Made by a program: the position numbers and the translations under genes
Part shown: positions 1 to 9,177 of the stretch, one piece after another
Layout of the letters: the number at the start of each line of letters is the position of its first letter
Numbering within the stretch: position 1 is the stretch's first letter
DNA from: Nostoc sp. UHCC 0926
GTDB lineage: Bacteria > Cyanobacteriota > Cyanobacteriia > Cyanobacteriales > Nostocaceae
Reading direction: 5' to 3'
Assembly: GCF_028623165.1 (NCBI RefSeq)
Contig: NZ_CP117768.1
Location: 930,001 to 994,000, forward strand
DNA length: 64,000 nucleotides
Notes under the pieces: generated by a model
Database searches by the model: none
Told to the model about the DNA's origin: nothing
Seen by the model: only the letters and a program-made list of their open reading frames with translations

Positions 1-390
1 GCTGAATATCTCGGCGCTTTTTTCCTCAGCACGACTGTCCTCTTCCACGGTGTCGCCACTGTCAACTCACTCAGCCACATACTGGGTGAGCAACCGTTCA
101 TAACCAACGACCACAGTAAGAACCATTGGCTCGTCGCGTTTCTGACCCTGGGTGAAGGCTGGCATAATCTTCATCATGCATTCCAGTGGTCAGCCCGGCA
201 TGGCATAACCGTGCGAGAGGGTCAGGTTGCCTATCTTCCAGACCCAACATTTTGGTTCATCAGAATGCTTGAGTTCCTGAAGCTAGCGTCAAAGATTAGA
301 GTGCCTTCTGAAACAGAACTTCTCGGTCGTGCCAGAAACCGCAACTGTCAGAACTCAGTTTTCAAGGTGGAAGCGGAGATATCTATTTGA
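1..390 (+). CDS. Fatty-acid (acyl-lipid/acyl-CoA) desaturase, C-terminal part
   Basis: This is the last 129 codons of a gene that begins before the window. Frame 1 is open from base 1 to the TGA at 388-390. The fragment has two landmarks of delta-9-type membrane di-iron desaturases: NSLSH at fragment residues 22-26 and the third histidine box WHNLHH at 54-59, inside the typical stretch SKNHWLVAFLTLGEGWHN. These enzymes insert a cis double bond into acyl chains in the membrane, using O2 and reduced ferredoxin or a cytochrome b5-like donor. The codons are noticeably rich in C at third positions (gtc, ctc, ttc, gcc) compared with the next genes, which could point to transfer. It faces the methyltransferase gene tail to tail. 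The family call is firm; substrate and regiospecificity are inferred. Confidence 0.85.
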   Translation, partial: AEYLGAFFLSTTVLFHGVATVNSLSHILGEQPFITNDHSKNHWLVAFLTLGEGWHNLHHAFQWSARHGITVREGQVAYLPDPTFWFIRMLEFLKLASKIRVPSETELLGRARNRNCQNSVFKVEAEISI

Positions 391-562
391 TATTCTGGTT
401 GACAGATTGCTCAGGAGAAAAGTCTGTTCCTTGCCTTCTCAGTCAAGAATCCAAACATTTAACAGAATGAAGATGTTTTTGTCAAGAAGACATCTTCAGC
501 CAGTTAAATAAGGACAGGCAGGATGTCCATCCCCTAGCAGGTGAAACACTAGCTTTGTCCGG

Positions 563-1696
563 TTAAGCATGAACCATTAAAAATTGACCATTACCATTAT
601 ATTCTCCATCACAACTAGCAAAATTACGAATAAACCATATCAAATAAAACCTCCATATCCGGCGAAACTTGGCATAGTCCATGCCATAGTTTAATGTTTT
701 TATTGTTGCCTGGTTGTCGTCAAAATTTTGTAACCAGTTACTTAGTGTTTTAGAGTAATTAGAGCCATTAAGATACCATCTTTGAATTGTTTTGAGGTCT
801 TGGTTATGGCTTGGAACTGCATCATAATTCCAGTAGCGACCGTGTGGAAAAATATATTTGTGAGTGTAAACGCTGGACATATTGTTAGGGATGCGGACTG
901 TGATGATGTGAATCAAAACTTTGCCATCATCCTTCAGAAACGAAGCTAATTTTTTAAAGGCTTCCGTTAAGTTACCAACATGACAAAAAACACCAATCGA
1001 GAGGATTTTATCAAACTTAGTCTCGAAATTTGCATTATTCAAATCACCTTCATATAGGGTAAACCGATCTGAACTGAGATAGCTCTGAGGATCTTGCATT
1101 TTGTGGCGGATATATTCACATTGCTCGTGGCTCAAATTAAGACCCGTAAACTTGACATTGGGGAACTTAGAAAGAATGTAATTAGGAACACATCCCCACC
1201 CGCACCCAAAGTCTAAGATATTGTCTCCGTCCTTGATGTCTAGCTTTTCAATCACACCATCAATCATGTGCATCTGGGATTGCTCAAGGTTTAATGCTCC
1301 TTTTTCCCACAATCCCATGCTGTACTTAGGATAAATGAGTTTCCCGTCCCATAACATAGTATTCAGCATGGCTTGAGGCAAGTCGTACTGAATTTTCATT
1401 AGTTCCCGTGAACCTTCGGCAAGATGATCAGTTTCTTTTAATACCCATTCATACGGTGCCAGCAGGGAGGGGAAATATTGAAAGAAAATTGGCATACAGG
1501 TATCAAAAAGCGATTCTAGAACGGAATCAGGAACTTCTAATCCGTTGATATAAGCTTCTGCCACTGCCATCTGAACTGTGTTGACTACCTCAACCGCCCC
1601 ACGAGTTGCTTGGTATGCTAATGGACTCTTGATATTTATATCTCCCACAATAGGGATATACTTTTCTATTTCTTGCAGCAGGGTACCAGCAGTCAT
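563..1696 (-). CDS. SAM-dependent methyltransferase of the cyclopropane-fatty-acyl-phospholipid synthase family
   Basis: The 377-residue protein has the class I SAM-binding glycine motif ILDFGCGWG at about residues 160-168, then GLNLSHEQ, as in CFA/mycolic-acid cyclopropane synthases and coclaurine N-methyltransferase-like relatives. The C-terminal end (DGEYNGNGQFLMVH) also matches this superfamily. Members transfer a methyl or methylene group from SAM to an unsaturated acyl chain or an amine. The start is placed at ATG 1696 because AGGAG (1708-1704) sits 7 bases before it; an in-frame ATG at 1717 lies upstream of that ribosome site. The convergent desaturase gene next door makes an unsaturated-lipid substrate plausible, but that is inference; an N-methyltransferase role is the alternative. 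Confidence 0.7.
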   Translation of the reverse strand: MTAGTLLQEIEKYIPIVGDINIKSPLAYQATRGAVEVVNTVQMAVAEAYINGLEVPDSVLESLFDTCMPIFFQYFPSLLAPYEWVLKETDHLAEGSRELMKIQYDLPQAMLNTMLWDGKLIYPKYSMGLWEKGALNLEQSQMHMIDGVIEKLDIKDGDNILDFGCGWGCVPNYILSKFPNVKFTGLNLSHEQCEYIRHKMQDPQSYLSSDRFTLYEGDLNNANFETKFDKILSIGVFCHVGNLTEAFKKLASFLKDDGKVLIHIITVRIPNNMSSVYTHKYIFPHGRYWNYDAVPSHNQDLKTIQRWYLNGSNYSKTLSNWLQNFDDNQATIKTLNYGMDYAKFRRIWRFYLIWFIRNFASCDGEYNGNGQFLMVHA

Positions 1697-1852
1697 AGTC
1701 ATACTCCTAACAATCATTAAAATAACGCTACATTAGCTACATTAGTATTAGTCTAAGAATTGGATTGTTTTAGTTTTTTAATACTAAAATGTTATAAGTT
1801 TTAACATACATTTAGGAATATTTATCTCCAAGGCATCTTCCGGCACTTTAAC

Positions 1853-2204
1853 TTGATGGAAGGTAAGCGTCTCAAGGGCAAATGTCCTATAACTTGGCAT
1901 GAACTACGTTTATTTCCGATAATTGTTTGGCGTCAGGGTGTTGTTCGCTCAACTCGTTTCCGTTTATGGTGGCAGTTGGTTGCGATCGCCTTCCAGAAAC
2001 CGGATTTATTGTATGATTACTTCGTAGCATTGAGTAGGTAAAGACTTCTTCAGCTTCCGTCATGAAGTGAAGGCACAACTGGAGGCATAACTGGAAACAT
2101 TCAAACAACAGCAGCAAACACAGGAGAGAGAAAAAGCAAGTTATCAGTTGTCACCTGTTAATTGGTTTTACGAAAGGTACTCTAGCCGTTTGCAATTGAG
2201 TTAA
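1853..2204 (+). pseudogene. Remnant of a B12-binding radical SAM protein (DUF4070-type C-terminus), frameshifted
   Basis: One frame (1853-2041) reads VVRSTRFRLWWQLVAIAF then DLLYDYFVALS, resembling the C-terminal DUF4070 region of cyanobacterial B12-binding-domain radical SAM proteins. The match then jumps to another frame at about 2040, reading KDFFSFRHEVKAQLEA, an in-frame stop, then LETFKQQQQTQEREK, ending at the TAA at 2202-2204. There is no N-terminal B12 or CxxxCxxC radical SAM part. A frameshift, an internal stop and the missing bulk of the protein all say it is dead. The family name rests on remembered similarity and is moderately sure; the broken state is clear. Confidence 0.5.
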
Positions 2205-2237
2205 CGATAATCATTCAGCCAAACTCTTAAACTCGAT

Positions 2238-3104
2238 TTACCTTTCTGCTAAACCCACCTGTCCTCCAATTAGCCCCAGAAATCCAGTTCCAAAGTGCTG
2301 AATCTCCAAAAAACTTGCTTGCTCCGGTGAGGTTTTGTAAACCCGAAATGTCTTCATAATTCCTAACGTGGCAGCACTTTCTAGAGGCCCAATAAAGCTA
2401 ATATCGCGGTCGAGAAAATAAGTTTTATTAGCCCATTGAGCCATCTGATTTGCATTCAAAAAGTAGCAGCCTGCATGAGGGTTGAGGGCACGACGAAAGG
2501 TAATTGGTGCATTCATAATTGTACCCTTGAGTTCCTGTTGCTCCTGCACATTTTGAAAGGGAGCAGTTACTCGTAAAGCCAAATCCCCATCAATGTAAGC
2601 TTTGTTAACCAAACCGTGGGGAGAGACTTCATAACGATGTGGCTGGAGCAAATTTAAATCACCCGCTTGTTGCGTAAACCAGTTTAATTTTATAAAAAAC
2701 CAAGAATCATAAATAATTAGGTCATCTTCAAGAAAGCAGTAATAATCATACTGACCGAGACAACTTTGCAGAACAGCTTGGCATTCAAACCCCAAAAGCA
2801 GAGGTTCTATATTAGTAGAATGATGCTTATATAAATGAGATGGTAAGGGAAGCTGATTGAGAAGATGATTATCTTTGGTTGTACAAATAACAATATCTAG
2901 TTCGTGCGACTGGGGTTGGTTAGCAGGGAAAGCTAGTCGTTGAGCAATATTGATGATCCGTTGAGATTTGCCAAATAATTGGTGTAAGGCGGTAAGGCTT
3001 TTAGTTAATGCCTGCAAGCGGGGTTGTGGGTCTTTGCGTTGGGAAGCATGACGACCCTCACCGCTAGGTTTGAAAAAATGGGCAATGGTAAAAATAATTC
3101 GCAT
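2238..3104 (-). CDS. Glycosyltransferase-like protein (GT-A type, putative)
   Basis: A 288-residue protein starting MRIIFTIAHFFKP. The central segment CFLEDDLIIYD looks like the acidic metal-binding (DXD-like) motif of GT-A nucleotide-sugar transferases, preceded by the core-like strand ELDIVICTT. The start is the ATG at 3104; a frame extension to 3158 would begin with TTG and reads as non-protein sequence. It lies 112 bases downstream of a GT4 glycosyltransferase on the same strand, so the two may be co-transcribed and act on one surface glycan. Substrate and family number cannot be read from the sequence; a hypothetical protein of unknown role is the alternative. Confidence 0.55.
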   Translation of the reverse strand: MRIIFTIAHFFKPSGEGRHASQRKDPQPRLQALTKSLTALHQLFGKSQRIINIAQRLAFPANQPQSHELDIVICTTKDNHLLNQLPLPSHLYKHHSTNIEPLLLGFECQAVLQSCLGQYDYYCFLEDDLIIYDSWFFIKLNWFTQQAGDLNLLQPHRYEVSPHGLVNKAYIDGDLALRVTAPFQNVQEQQELKGTIMNAPITFRRALNPHAGCYFLNANQMAQWANKTYFLDRDISFIGPLESAATLGIMKTFRVYKTSPEQASFLEIQHFGTGFLGLIGGQVGLAER

Positions 3105-3216
3105 TGAGGCTATTAATTTATTCTTTGTAAATATCCTAGTTTCATTAGTTTTTCCCAATCAAAAAACTTCAGTGTACCCCAATTAAACTTCGGTAAACTC
3201 AACCCCAACTACTCAT

Positions 3217-4476
3217 CTAATTTCTGCCAAATCCTTTAGAACTTGGGCGCTTTTTCAAACTATCAGAACCTTTACCAGCGAACATCCATTGCAAATGCTG
3301 TGGTAACAGTTTCGCTAAATCATAACGCTTCAAAATTGTCTCTCGCGCATTCGCACGAATTGCATTCATCTCCTGAGGATGATTCAGCGCCTCTTCAACG
3401 CGATTAGCAATATTCTGGGGAGAAAAGAAATCTACCAGCAGTCCATTTACCCCATCCTGTACAACTTCCAATACTGGCTGAGTCTTGGAAGCTACTAGTA
3501 AACATCCTGCTGCCATGACTTCTAACATTGACCAGGATAAAACAAAAGGACGGGTTAAATAAACATGAGCAGAAGAAGCTTGTAAAACCTGAAGGTACTC
3601 ATTGTAAGGTAGCCTATCTGTAAAGTGGAGCCTCGATAAGTCCAAAGATAATTTTTCTAGCATTAATTTTTTATAAGTCTGACCATCGGGGAGATTCTTC
3701 CCGTAAGCCACTCTATCTTCTCCCACAACTACCACATGGCACTTAGGTCTTCGCTGCTGAATTAGCGCCACCGTTTCCATAAACTGCGGAAAACCTCTAT
3801 AAGGTTCCATCCCCCGTCCCACATAAGTTACCAACTCTTCCACATGGGAAAGATCAAGATTTATTCTTGGTAAAACTAACTTTGCGCCTGGTTTAGGAAC
3901 AAAAAAATTGGTATCAATACCATCATGAATTACAGTAAGTTTGCTATGATATTCTTTAGGAAACTGCTGTCGCTGCCAATTCGTCGGAGAAAGCCCGCGA
4001 TCGCAACTATATAAATCAGTCAAAATCGGCGCATTTTTTACGCGGATGCGGCATACATCATCAGCATTCAGTGGATCTTTAGGATCAAAATCTGCATCCG
4101 AACCGTGAGCGTGGTAAAACCACTCGAAATAACACAATAATTCTGCTTTGGGGAAAACATCTTTCATAAATAAAGTCGGCCCCCAACCAGAATGACCATA
4201 AACTATATCTGGAACGAAACCCTCAGCTTTTAATTTTTCTGCCACGCGATAGACAGCCTGAGCAGTGAGAACAGCATTTTCCAGGTTGCGAACATAGTGG
4301 TGGGTTTGGGGAGCAGCTTCACGAGAAGGAGTGTAAATAGCTTTATAAACGCCAGGTATTTCCCCTTCACGACGATTTGTCCCAAAGACGACTTTGTAAT
4401 TAGGATTTTTACCTAAAACTGTCGCCAGGTTGCGAAATTGCGAGGGAAAATTGGGATGTAAAAATAAAATTTTCAT
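3217..4476 (-). CDS. Glycosyltransferase family 4 (group 1)
   Basis: The 419-residue protein opens with MKILFLHPNFPSQFRNL, the N-terminal Rossmann strand common in cyanobacterial GT4 enzymes. It carries LVTYVGRGMEPYRGF, the start of the second Rossmann domain, and EVMAAGCLLVASKTQPVLEV, the GT-B nucleotide-sugar site whose conserved EX7E motif is recognisable. Retaining GT4 enzymes move a sugar from a nucleotide-sugar donor to a growing glycan. Length is normal for the family. The gene is followed on the same strand by another probable glycosyltransferase, suggesting a small glycan module. Acceptor and donor are unknown. Confidence 0.85.
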   Translation of the reverse strand: MKILFLHPNFPSQFRNLATVLGKNPNYKVVFGTNRREGEIPGVYKAIYTPSREAAPQTHHYVRNLENAVLTAQAVYRVAEKLKAEGFVPDIVYGHSGWGPTLFMKDVFPKAELLCYFEWFYHAHGSDADFDPKDPLNADDVCRIRVKNAPILTDLYSCDRGLSPTNWQRQQFPKEYHSKLTVIHDGIDTNFFVPKPGAKLVLPRINLDLSHVEELVTYVGRGMEPYRGFPQFMETVALIQQRRPKCHVVVVGEDRVAYGKNLPDGQTYKKLMLEKLSLDLSRLHFTDRLPYNEYLQVLQASSAHVYLTRPFVLSWSMLEVMAAGCLLVASKTQPVLEVVQDGVNGLLVDFFSPQNIANRVEEALNHPQEMNAIRANARETILKRYDLAKLLPQHLQWMFAGKGSDSLKKRPSSKGFGRN

Positions 4477-4627
4477 TGGAATAATCTTGATTAATTTATT
4501 GCGAGATAAAATAAATTAAGACAAGCTGCTTAAGATTATAAGATTATTTACCACGATTTTTAGCAAGTAAATTTAGGTAAATGGTTGCCCGAAAATGCGA
4601 AAATAATCATAAATTCGTGTTATAACC

Positions 4628-5383
4628 ATGAAATTTCTTGGCATTGATTTAGGTTGGAAATCACAACCAAGTGGATTATGCTGCTTAGAATGGATAGATG
4701 GACAACTGCAACTACTTGATCTAGACCGCAAAGAAGCCATTGCAGACATCCTCTCCTGGGTTGATCAGAGCGTAAAACCAGACGAACCAGCCATCATCGC
4801 TGTAGATGCACCCACTCTCATACCCAACGATAGCGGGAGTCGCTTACCCGACAAACTCAGCCACAAGTACTTTGGCAGATATCATGCAGGATGCTACCCA
4901 GCTAACAAAAACCTACCCTTTGCAGAACGCACCATCAACTTTGGTTTAGAATTAGAATCACGCGGTTTTGCACACGCACCCACCATTGAGGCGCAAAAAC
5001 TCAGCAGATATCAAATAGAAGTCTTTCCCCACCCAGCAATCGTTAACCTATTCAACTTAGAACGCATCCTCAAATACAAAAAAGGACGCCTCAATGAGCG
5101 CCGCCTAGAATTAATCAAACTATACAATTACATTGTTGATTTTTTACCCACCCTTGAACCTCCTCTGCGTCCTCTGCGTCTTCTCTGCGAGACGCTGCGC
5201 GATGGCGGTTCGTTCTTTTCCGAAATTCCCCACACAGGTACAGCCCTTAAAGCAATCGAAGATAAACTAGATAGTCTTTTCTGCGCTTATATTGCTGCAT
5301 ATTGGTGGTATTGGGGAGAACAACGTAATCTCGTATTAGGCGATCGCACCACCGGCTACATTGTCATCCCTCAAAGAATTTGA
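4628..5383 (+). CDS. DUF429 domain protein (RNase H-like fold) with an in-frame repeat insertion
   Basis: The 251-residue protein starts MKFLGIDLGWKS, the first strand of the RNase H/ribonuclease fold seen in DUF429 proteins, and has IAVDAPTLIPN and HTGTALKAIEDKLDSLFCAY further on. DUF429 members are predicted nucleases of unknown target. Codons about 179-195 (bases 5163-5211) are a near copy of an intergenic repeat found at 51539-51587 in the opposite orientation, read in frame as RPLRLLCETLRDGG. The repeat falls between two conserved blocks, so it probably forms a surface loop without killing the protein. The start codon has no clear ribosome site upstream. It is divergent from the GT4 gene. 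Confidence 0.75.
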   Translation: MKFLGIDLGWKSQPSGLCCLEWIDGQLQLLDLDRKEAIADILSWVDQSVKPDEPAIIAVDAPTLIPNDSGSRLPDKLSHKYFGRYHAGCYPANKNLPFAERTINFGLELESRGFAHAPTIEAQKLSRYQIEVFPHPAIVNLFNLERILKYKKGRLNERRLELIKLYNYIVDFLPTLEPPLRPLRLLCETLRDGGSFFSEIPHTGTALKAIEDKLDSLFCAYIAAYWWYWGEQRNLVLGDRTTGYIVIPQRI

Positions 5384-5411
5384 ACAAAGGCTTCACATAT
5401 GCTGCTTTACG

Positions 5412-7997
5412 CTAATCAGGATTAAAAACCACAAAATTATTGTTGGTTAGTGACAATCCAGCAGATAGTTGTGCAAATTGTACCTGAGTAAACCCAGATG
5501 CACTACCATCTTGGTCAAAGAACAATGCACCTGTAGCGCTGTTGTAAATAAATCGCTCTTGACTAGTGGTTGCAGATGTTCCGATTGTAAACTGACTTGC
5601 TGAAAGTGAACCTATTGATAAACGACTTCCAAACAAATAAGCCGATAGCTGAATCAATTCATTAGTAGCGTTGAAGTCAGAAATAGTATCAACACCTTTG
5701 GTGTAATTATAGAAAGTAAAGGTATCAGTACCGTTCCCACCTGTCAGGGTGTCATTGCCACCAGAGTAGCCCCCAGAGAGCGTATCGTTGCCATTACTCC
5801 CCACAATGTTGTCACTGCCATTTGTACCTACGATATTTAATTGTTCGATATTCTTGTAGCTAACACTATTGATACCTCTCGTAATTGACCCAGTGTTAGT
5901 AGTAGCATTGAAAGTCGAAGTTATTGCTTCGGAACTACTGACATAATTTACGGACAACAAATCGTCACCCTTACCCCCATCGATCGTATCTTTGCCATCA
6001 CCCTGAGAGAGGGTATCGTTGCCATCACTCCCCACAATGTTGTCATCGTAGTCTGTACCTACGATATCTAATCGTTCGATATTGGTGTAGCTAACCCGAT
6101 TTGTGCCTGCTACAATCGACCCAGTGTTCGTAGTAGCATTGAAAGTAGTTGTAATTCCTCCGGTAGCATAGTCACCATTGGCGAACAACACATCGTCACC
6201 CTTACCCCCATCAATCGTATCATTGCCACCATTGCCCCCAGAGAGCGTATCGTTGCCATTGCTCCCCACAATATTGTCATCGTAGGCTGTACCTACGATA
6301 TCTAATCGTTCGATATTCTTGTAGCTAACCCGATTCGTGCCTGCTATAATCGACCCAGTGTTCGTAGTAGCATTGAAAGTAGTTGTAATTCCTCCGGTAG
6401 CATCGGCAGTATCGGCGAACAACACATCGTCACCCTTACCCCCATTAATCGTATCATTGCCACCATAGCCCCCAGAGAGCGTATCGTTGCCATTGCTCCC
6501 CACAATGTTGTCATCGTAGTCTGTACCTACGATATCTAATCGTTCGATATTCTTGTAGCTAACCAGATTCGTGCCTGCTGTAATTGATCCAATGTTAGTA
6601 GTAGCATTGAAATTTGTTGTGATTCCTTGTGTAGCATAGGTGTAATCGAAAGACAACAAATCATCACCTTTACCCCCATCGATCGTATCTTTGCCAGTAA
6701 TGCCCAGAGTGTGCTGATCATTGCCACTAGTGCCCCCAGAGAAGGTATCGTTGCCATCGCCCCCAAAAAGCAAATTATTGCCTCTTGAGTTGTTAACATT
6801 CAAGTAATCATCACCAATATCACCGTTAAGAGTGTTAGTACCTGTTGTATAACTAACATCCAAGGTATCGTTACCAGCACCACCGTTGAGAGTGTTATCA
6901 CCTGCTGTATAATTAGCATCCAAGATATCGTCACCAGCACCACCGTAGAGGGTATTGTTGCCTGTGCCATAAAATCTACTAAAAAATCCATATTGGTCGT
7001 CGTGCAAGCCAGAAACGGAGAGATAATCGTTACCAGCGCCACCAGAAAGCAGATTATTACCTGTTGAATAGTCAACACTCAAGCGATCATTACCAGCATC
7101 ACCGTTGAGAGTGTTATTCCCTGTTGAATAATTAGCATCCAAGGTATCGTCACCAGCACCACCGTTGAGGGTGTTTTTGCCAGAGGTAGGATTGCGAAAA
7201 AAAATTGAGCCTGCTCGTTGCTCGCTGTAGTCACCCGAGTCAAAGATATAATCATTTCCATCGCCACCAGAGAGCAAGTTATTGCCCTGATTAGCAATGA
7301 GAGTGTCATTGCCCGCACCACCAATGAGAGTATTATTCCCGACACCACCTCTGAGCATGTCATCGCCACTTTTGCCGTCAATTTTGTCATCACCCCCCTG
7401 ACCATTGATCACATCATTTGAGTTATCAAAGCCGTTAACATTATTGGAGAGGTCGTTAAGGAAGGTGACTGTATTCTTATTAAAGATACTGCTTTGAGTG
7501 GAGTTGGCATTGAAAACATCAAAGCTGTCAGTGATGCTAGTTTGCCCATCAAACAGGATATTACCCAAGTCTACAGTGGCTCCCGTAGATTTACTGAGGT
7601 TATCCAGGTTTTCCAGGGCAAAGTTTTGCAGGATGACTTTGAGAGTATTTATCACTCCTTCAAAGGTGATTTCCAGATTGTTGCCATTCTGGGTAAGCAG
7701 CAGATTTCGGGCAGTAAAGCCATCACCTTGGAATATCAGGGTATCAACTTCGGCAATGACTGCTGCTGTCGGGTTTGTTCCTTTACCTACGCCACCGAAA
7801 TCGGTGATGGTATTAAAACTCTCAGCGTAGGAGTTGCTGTCCATGCTAACAAATTTATCCTTGCCGCCTCCACCAGTCAAGGTATCATCGCCATTGGAAT
7901 ACATGATGATGTCGTTACCAGCTTTACCGTTAATCGTGTCCGTGTTCTGAGTGCCTACTAGGGTATCATTACCGTTGGTGCCATTGATATTTGCCAT
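5412..7997 (-). CDS. RTX / hemolysin-type calcium-binding repeat protein
   Basis: An 861-residue acidic, Asn/Gly/Asp-rich protein with no Cys-rich or enzymatic region visible. It carries dozens of GGxGxDxL nonapeptides (for example GGAGNDTL, GGKGDDVL), each half of a Ca2+-binding parallel beta-roll. About residues 430-740 are four near-identical modules of roughly 80 residues containing GITTTFNATTNTGSI and NIERLDIVGTDYDDN. The last 100 residues (DTISDFNATNELIQL, then FIYNSATGALFFDQDG) resemble the C-terminal region that guides type I secretion of such proteins. There is no N-terminal signal peptide, as expected for type I export. No transporter gene lies nearby. Likely a secreted or surface protein that folds on meeting external Ca2+. 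Confidence 0.9.
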   Translation of the reverse strand: MANINGTNGNDTLVGTQNTDTINGKAGNDIIMYSNGDDTLTGGGGKDKFVSMDSNSYAESFNTITDFGGVGKGTNPTAAVIAEVDTLIFQGDGFTARNLLLTQNGNNLEITFEGVINTLKVILQNFALENLDNLSKSTGATVDLGNILFDGQTSITDSFDVFNANSTQSSIFNKNTVTFLNDLSNNVNGFDNSNDVINGQGGDDKIDGKSGDDMLRGGVGNNTLIGGAGNDTLIANQGNNLLSGGDGNDYIFDSGDYSEQRAGSIFFRNPTSGKNTLNGGAGDDTLDANYSTGNNTLNGDAGNDRLSVDYSTGNNLLSGGAGNDYLSVSGLHDDQYGFFSRFYGTGNNTLYGGAGDDILDANYTAGDNTLNGGAGNDTLDVSYTTGTNTLNGDIGDDYLNVNNSRGNNLLFGGDGNDTFSGGTSGNDQHTLGITGKDTIDGGKGDDLLSFDYTYATQGITTNFNATTNIGSITAGTNLVSYKNIERLDIVGTDYDDNIVGSNGNDTLSGGYGGNDTINGGKGDDVLFADTADATGGITTTFNATTNTGSIIAGTNRVSYKNIERLDIVGTAYDDNIVGSNGNDTLSGGNGGNDTIDGGKGDDVLFANGDYATGGITTTFNATTNTGSIVAGTNRVSYTNIERLDIVGTDYDDNIVGSDGNDTLSQGDGKDTIDGGKGDDLLSVNYVSSSEAITSTFNATTNTGSITRGINSVSYKNIEQLNIVGTNGSDNIVGSNGNDTLSGGYSGGNDTLTGGNGTDTFTFYNYTKGVDTISDFNATNELIQLSAYLFGSRLSIGSLSASQFTIGTSATTSQERFIYNSATGALFFDQDGSASGFTQVQFAQLSAGLSLTNNNFVVFNPD

Positions 7998-8646
7998 AAC
8001 TTTTTACCTACCTAAATCGATTTTTTCAGTAACTTTCAGTTGTCAATTTGTAGTTAGTGCTGTTTTATGGCACAAATAGATCATCGAAATTTGACGTTTT
8101 CGGCATACTTTATCCGTCACCTTTGAGGATCATTCAGAAGACAGAAGGGAATCCACGTTTAAAAAGGTGGTATTGATCTTGGACGCTTTATATCTCGCGG
8201 CACTTTCCGCGACGCTCGTTCGCCCTTGGCGTCTCCCTTTTGGAGATGACTCGCTCTAAGCGTTGGCGCAGTCTCTCTAAGAGTTGCCATGCCGCAGGCT
8301 TTACGCTGCGCTATCGATAGAATTCCTTTTTGAAACTGGGCAATAACCCAGAACTAAAGTTTTTATTAATGCTTCTTACATAGCTGCCTTTTGCCCTCTG
8401 GACTCTGCCTTTCTTTGTAAACTTTTCAAAAATTCACCCGATTCCAAGGTTTGTACCGATCACTTCTTTAAATATCTCAAACTATCTAAGTCTTATGCAC
8501 TGTACAAATTAATCAGCGTGTGCATTCACGGTCATTTCAGGCTAAATTAATTAGCCTTGTTCAGTAGAAATCAGTGAACAAGGAGATTAAAAAATCTGAC
8601 AATTGAATGCGTAAAATTCACACTCGATATTTGGTTTTTGCCAAAT
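7998..8646. other. Intergenic region with a small dispersed repeat
   Basis: There is no convincing gene in these 650 bases. Bases 8203-8320 hold a GC-rich SDR cluster built from pieces such as GTTGGCGCAG and TCTCTAAGAGTTGCC that recur at 14150-14180 and 47830-47910. Near 8490-8510 there is a decayed copy of the MITE end described at 12103-12293 (GTCTTATGCACTGTACAA). Confidence 0.5.
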
Positions 8647-9000
8647 CTAAGTCTTAATAGAAGAGAAAATAGTCAACTTTTGATTGGTAAAAAAATTTAT
8701 ACCCTTTTTGTAAGCAATTATGCGTAGATATTGAGCTTGAAAATAGAGAATATCTAAATAACCCAACACTGAGCATATACTACTGTATTTACTTAGATAT
8801 TTTTGCTTCGAGACGCATCTTTGCATATTCTTCACATTATTTGCTGATAAATCTCCGTAAAAATACTTTGTTTGTATACTATTAATCTTTTGATAGTCAA
8901 TCTTACCCGAAGCTATTACGGATTGGTATAAGGTTTGTAAACCAAGAAATCCGCGATCGCAGACATTAGTACTTCTGGCTTTGAAGCACGGATCAATCAA
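8647..9000 (-). CDS. Hypothetical protein, possibly a degraded gene
   Basis: The 117-codon frame has protein-like composition (Tyr-rich, for example KYFYGDLS and YLDILYFQAQYL, four Cys) but no recognised domain. It has no ATG at its 5' end: a stop codon sits six bases before the only possible start, TTG at 9000, and no ribosome site is visible. A HIP1 octamer lies in its first 20 codons. It may be the 3' part of a decayed gene or chance coding. It lies between the RTX gene and glgP in a repeat-bearing region. Confidence 0.3.
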   Translation of the reverse strand: MIDPCFKARSTNVCDRGFLGLQTLYQSVIASGKIDYQKINSIQTKYFYGDLSANNVKNMQRCVSKQKYLSKYSSICSVLGYLDILYFQAQYLRIIAYKKGINFFTNQKLTIFSSIKT

Positions 9001-9101
9001 AGCTTAAGAAGCTGACTTTTGTGATTATCCCAGTCAAATCGCATTTCCCTTATAATTCCTCGTAATTCTAGCAATAGTTATTTTTTGGGTGTGACTGCGT
9101 A

Positions 9102-9145
9102 GCATAATAAAAGGCGTTGCTAAACTTATTAAATCAGCAACGCCT
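9102..9145 (-). terminator. Intrinsic terminator of the alpha-glucan phosphorylase gene
   Basis: A perfect 10-bp stem (AGGCGTTGCT at 9112-9121 with AGCAACGCCT at 9136-9145) with a 14-base loop lies 33 bases past the glgP stop. On the minus strand the stem is followed by TTTTATTATG, a U-rich tail. Confidence 0.75.
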
Positions 9146-9177
9146 AATCTTGAGTATTCAATAACTACTCAGCACTA

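Noticed and set aside
6536..7961. Several 87- to 155-codon frames overlapping the RTX gene on either strand
   Set aside because: They lie wholly inside the RTX coding region in other frames and have repetitive, Met/Ile-rich or unnatural composition.
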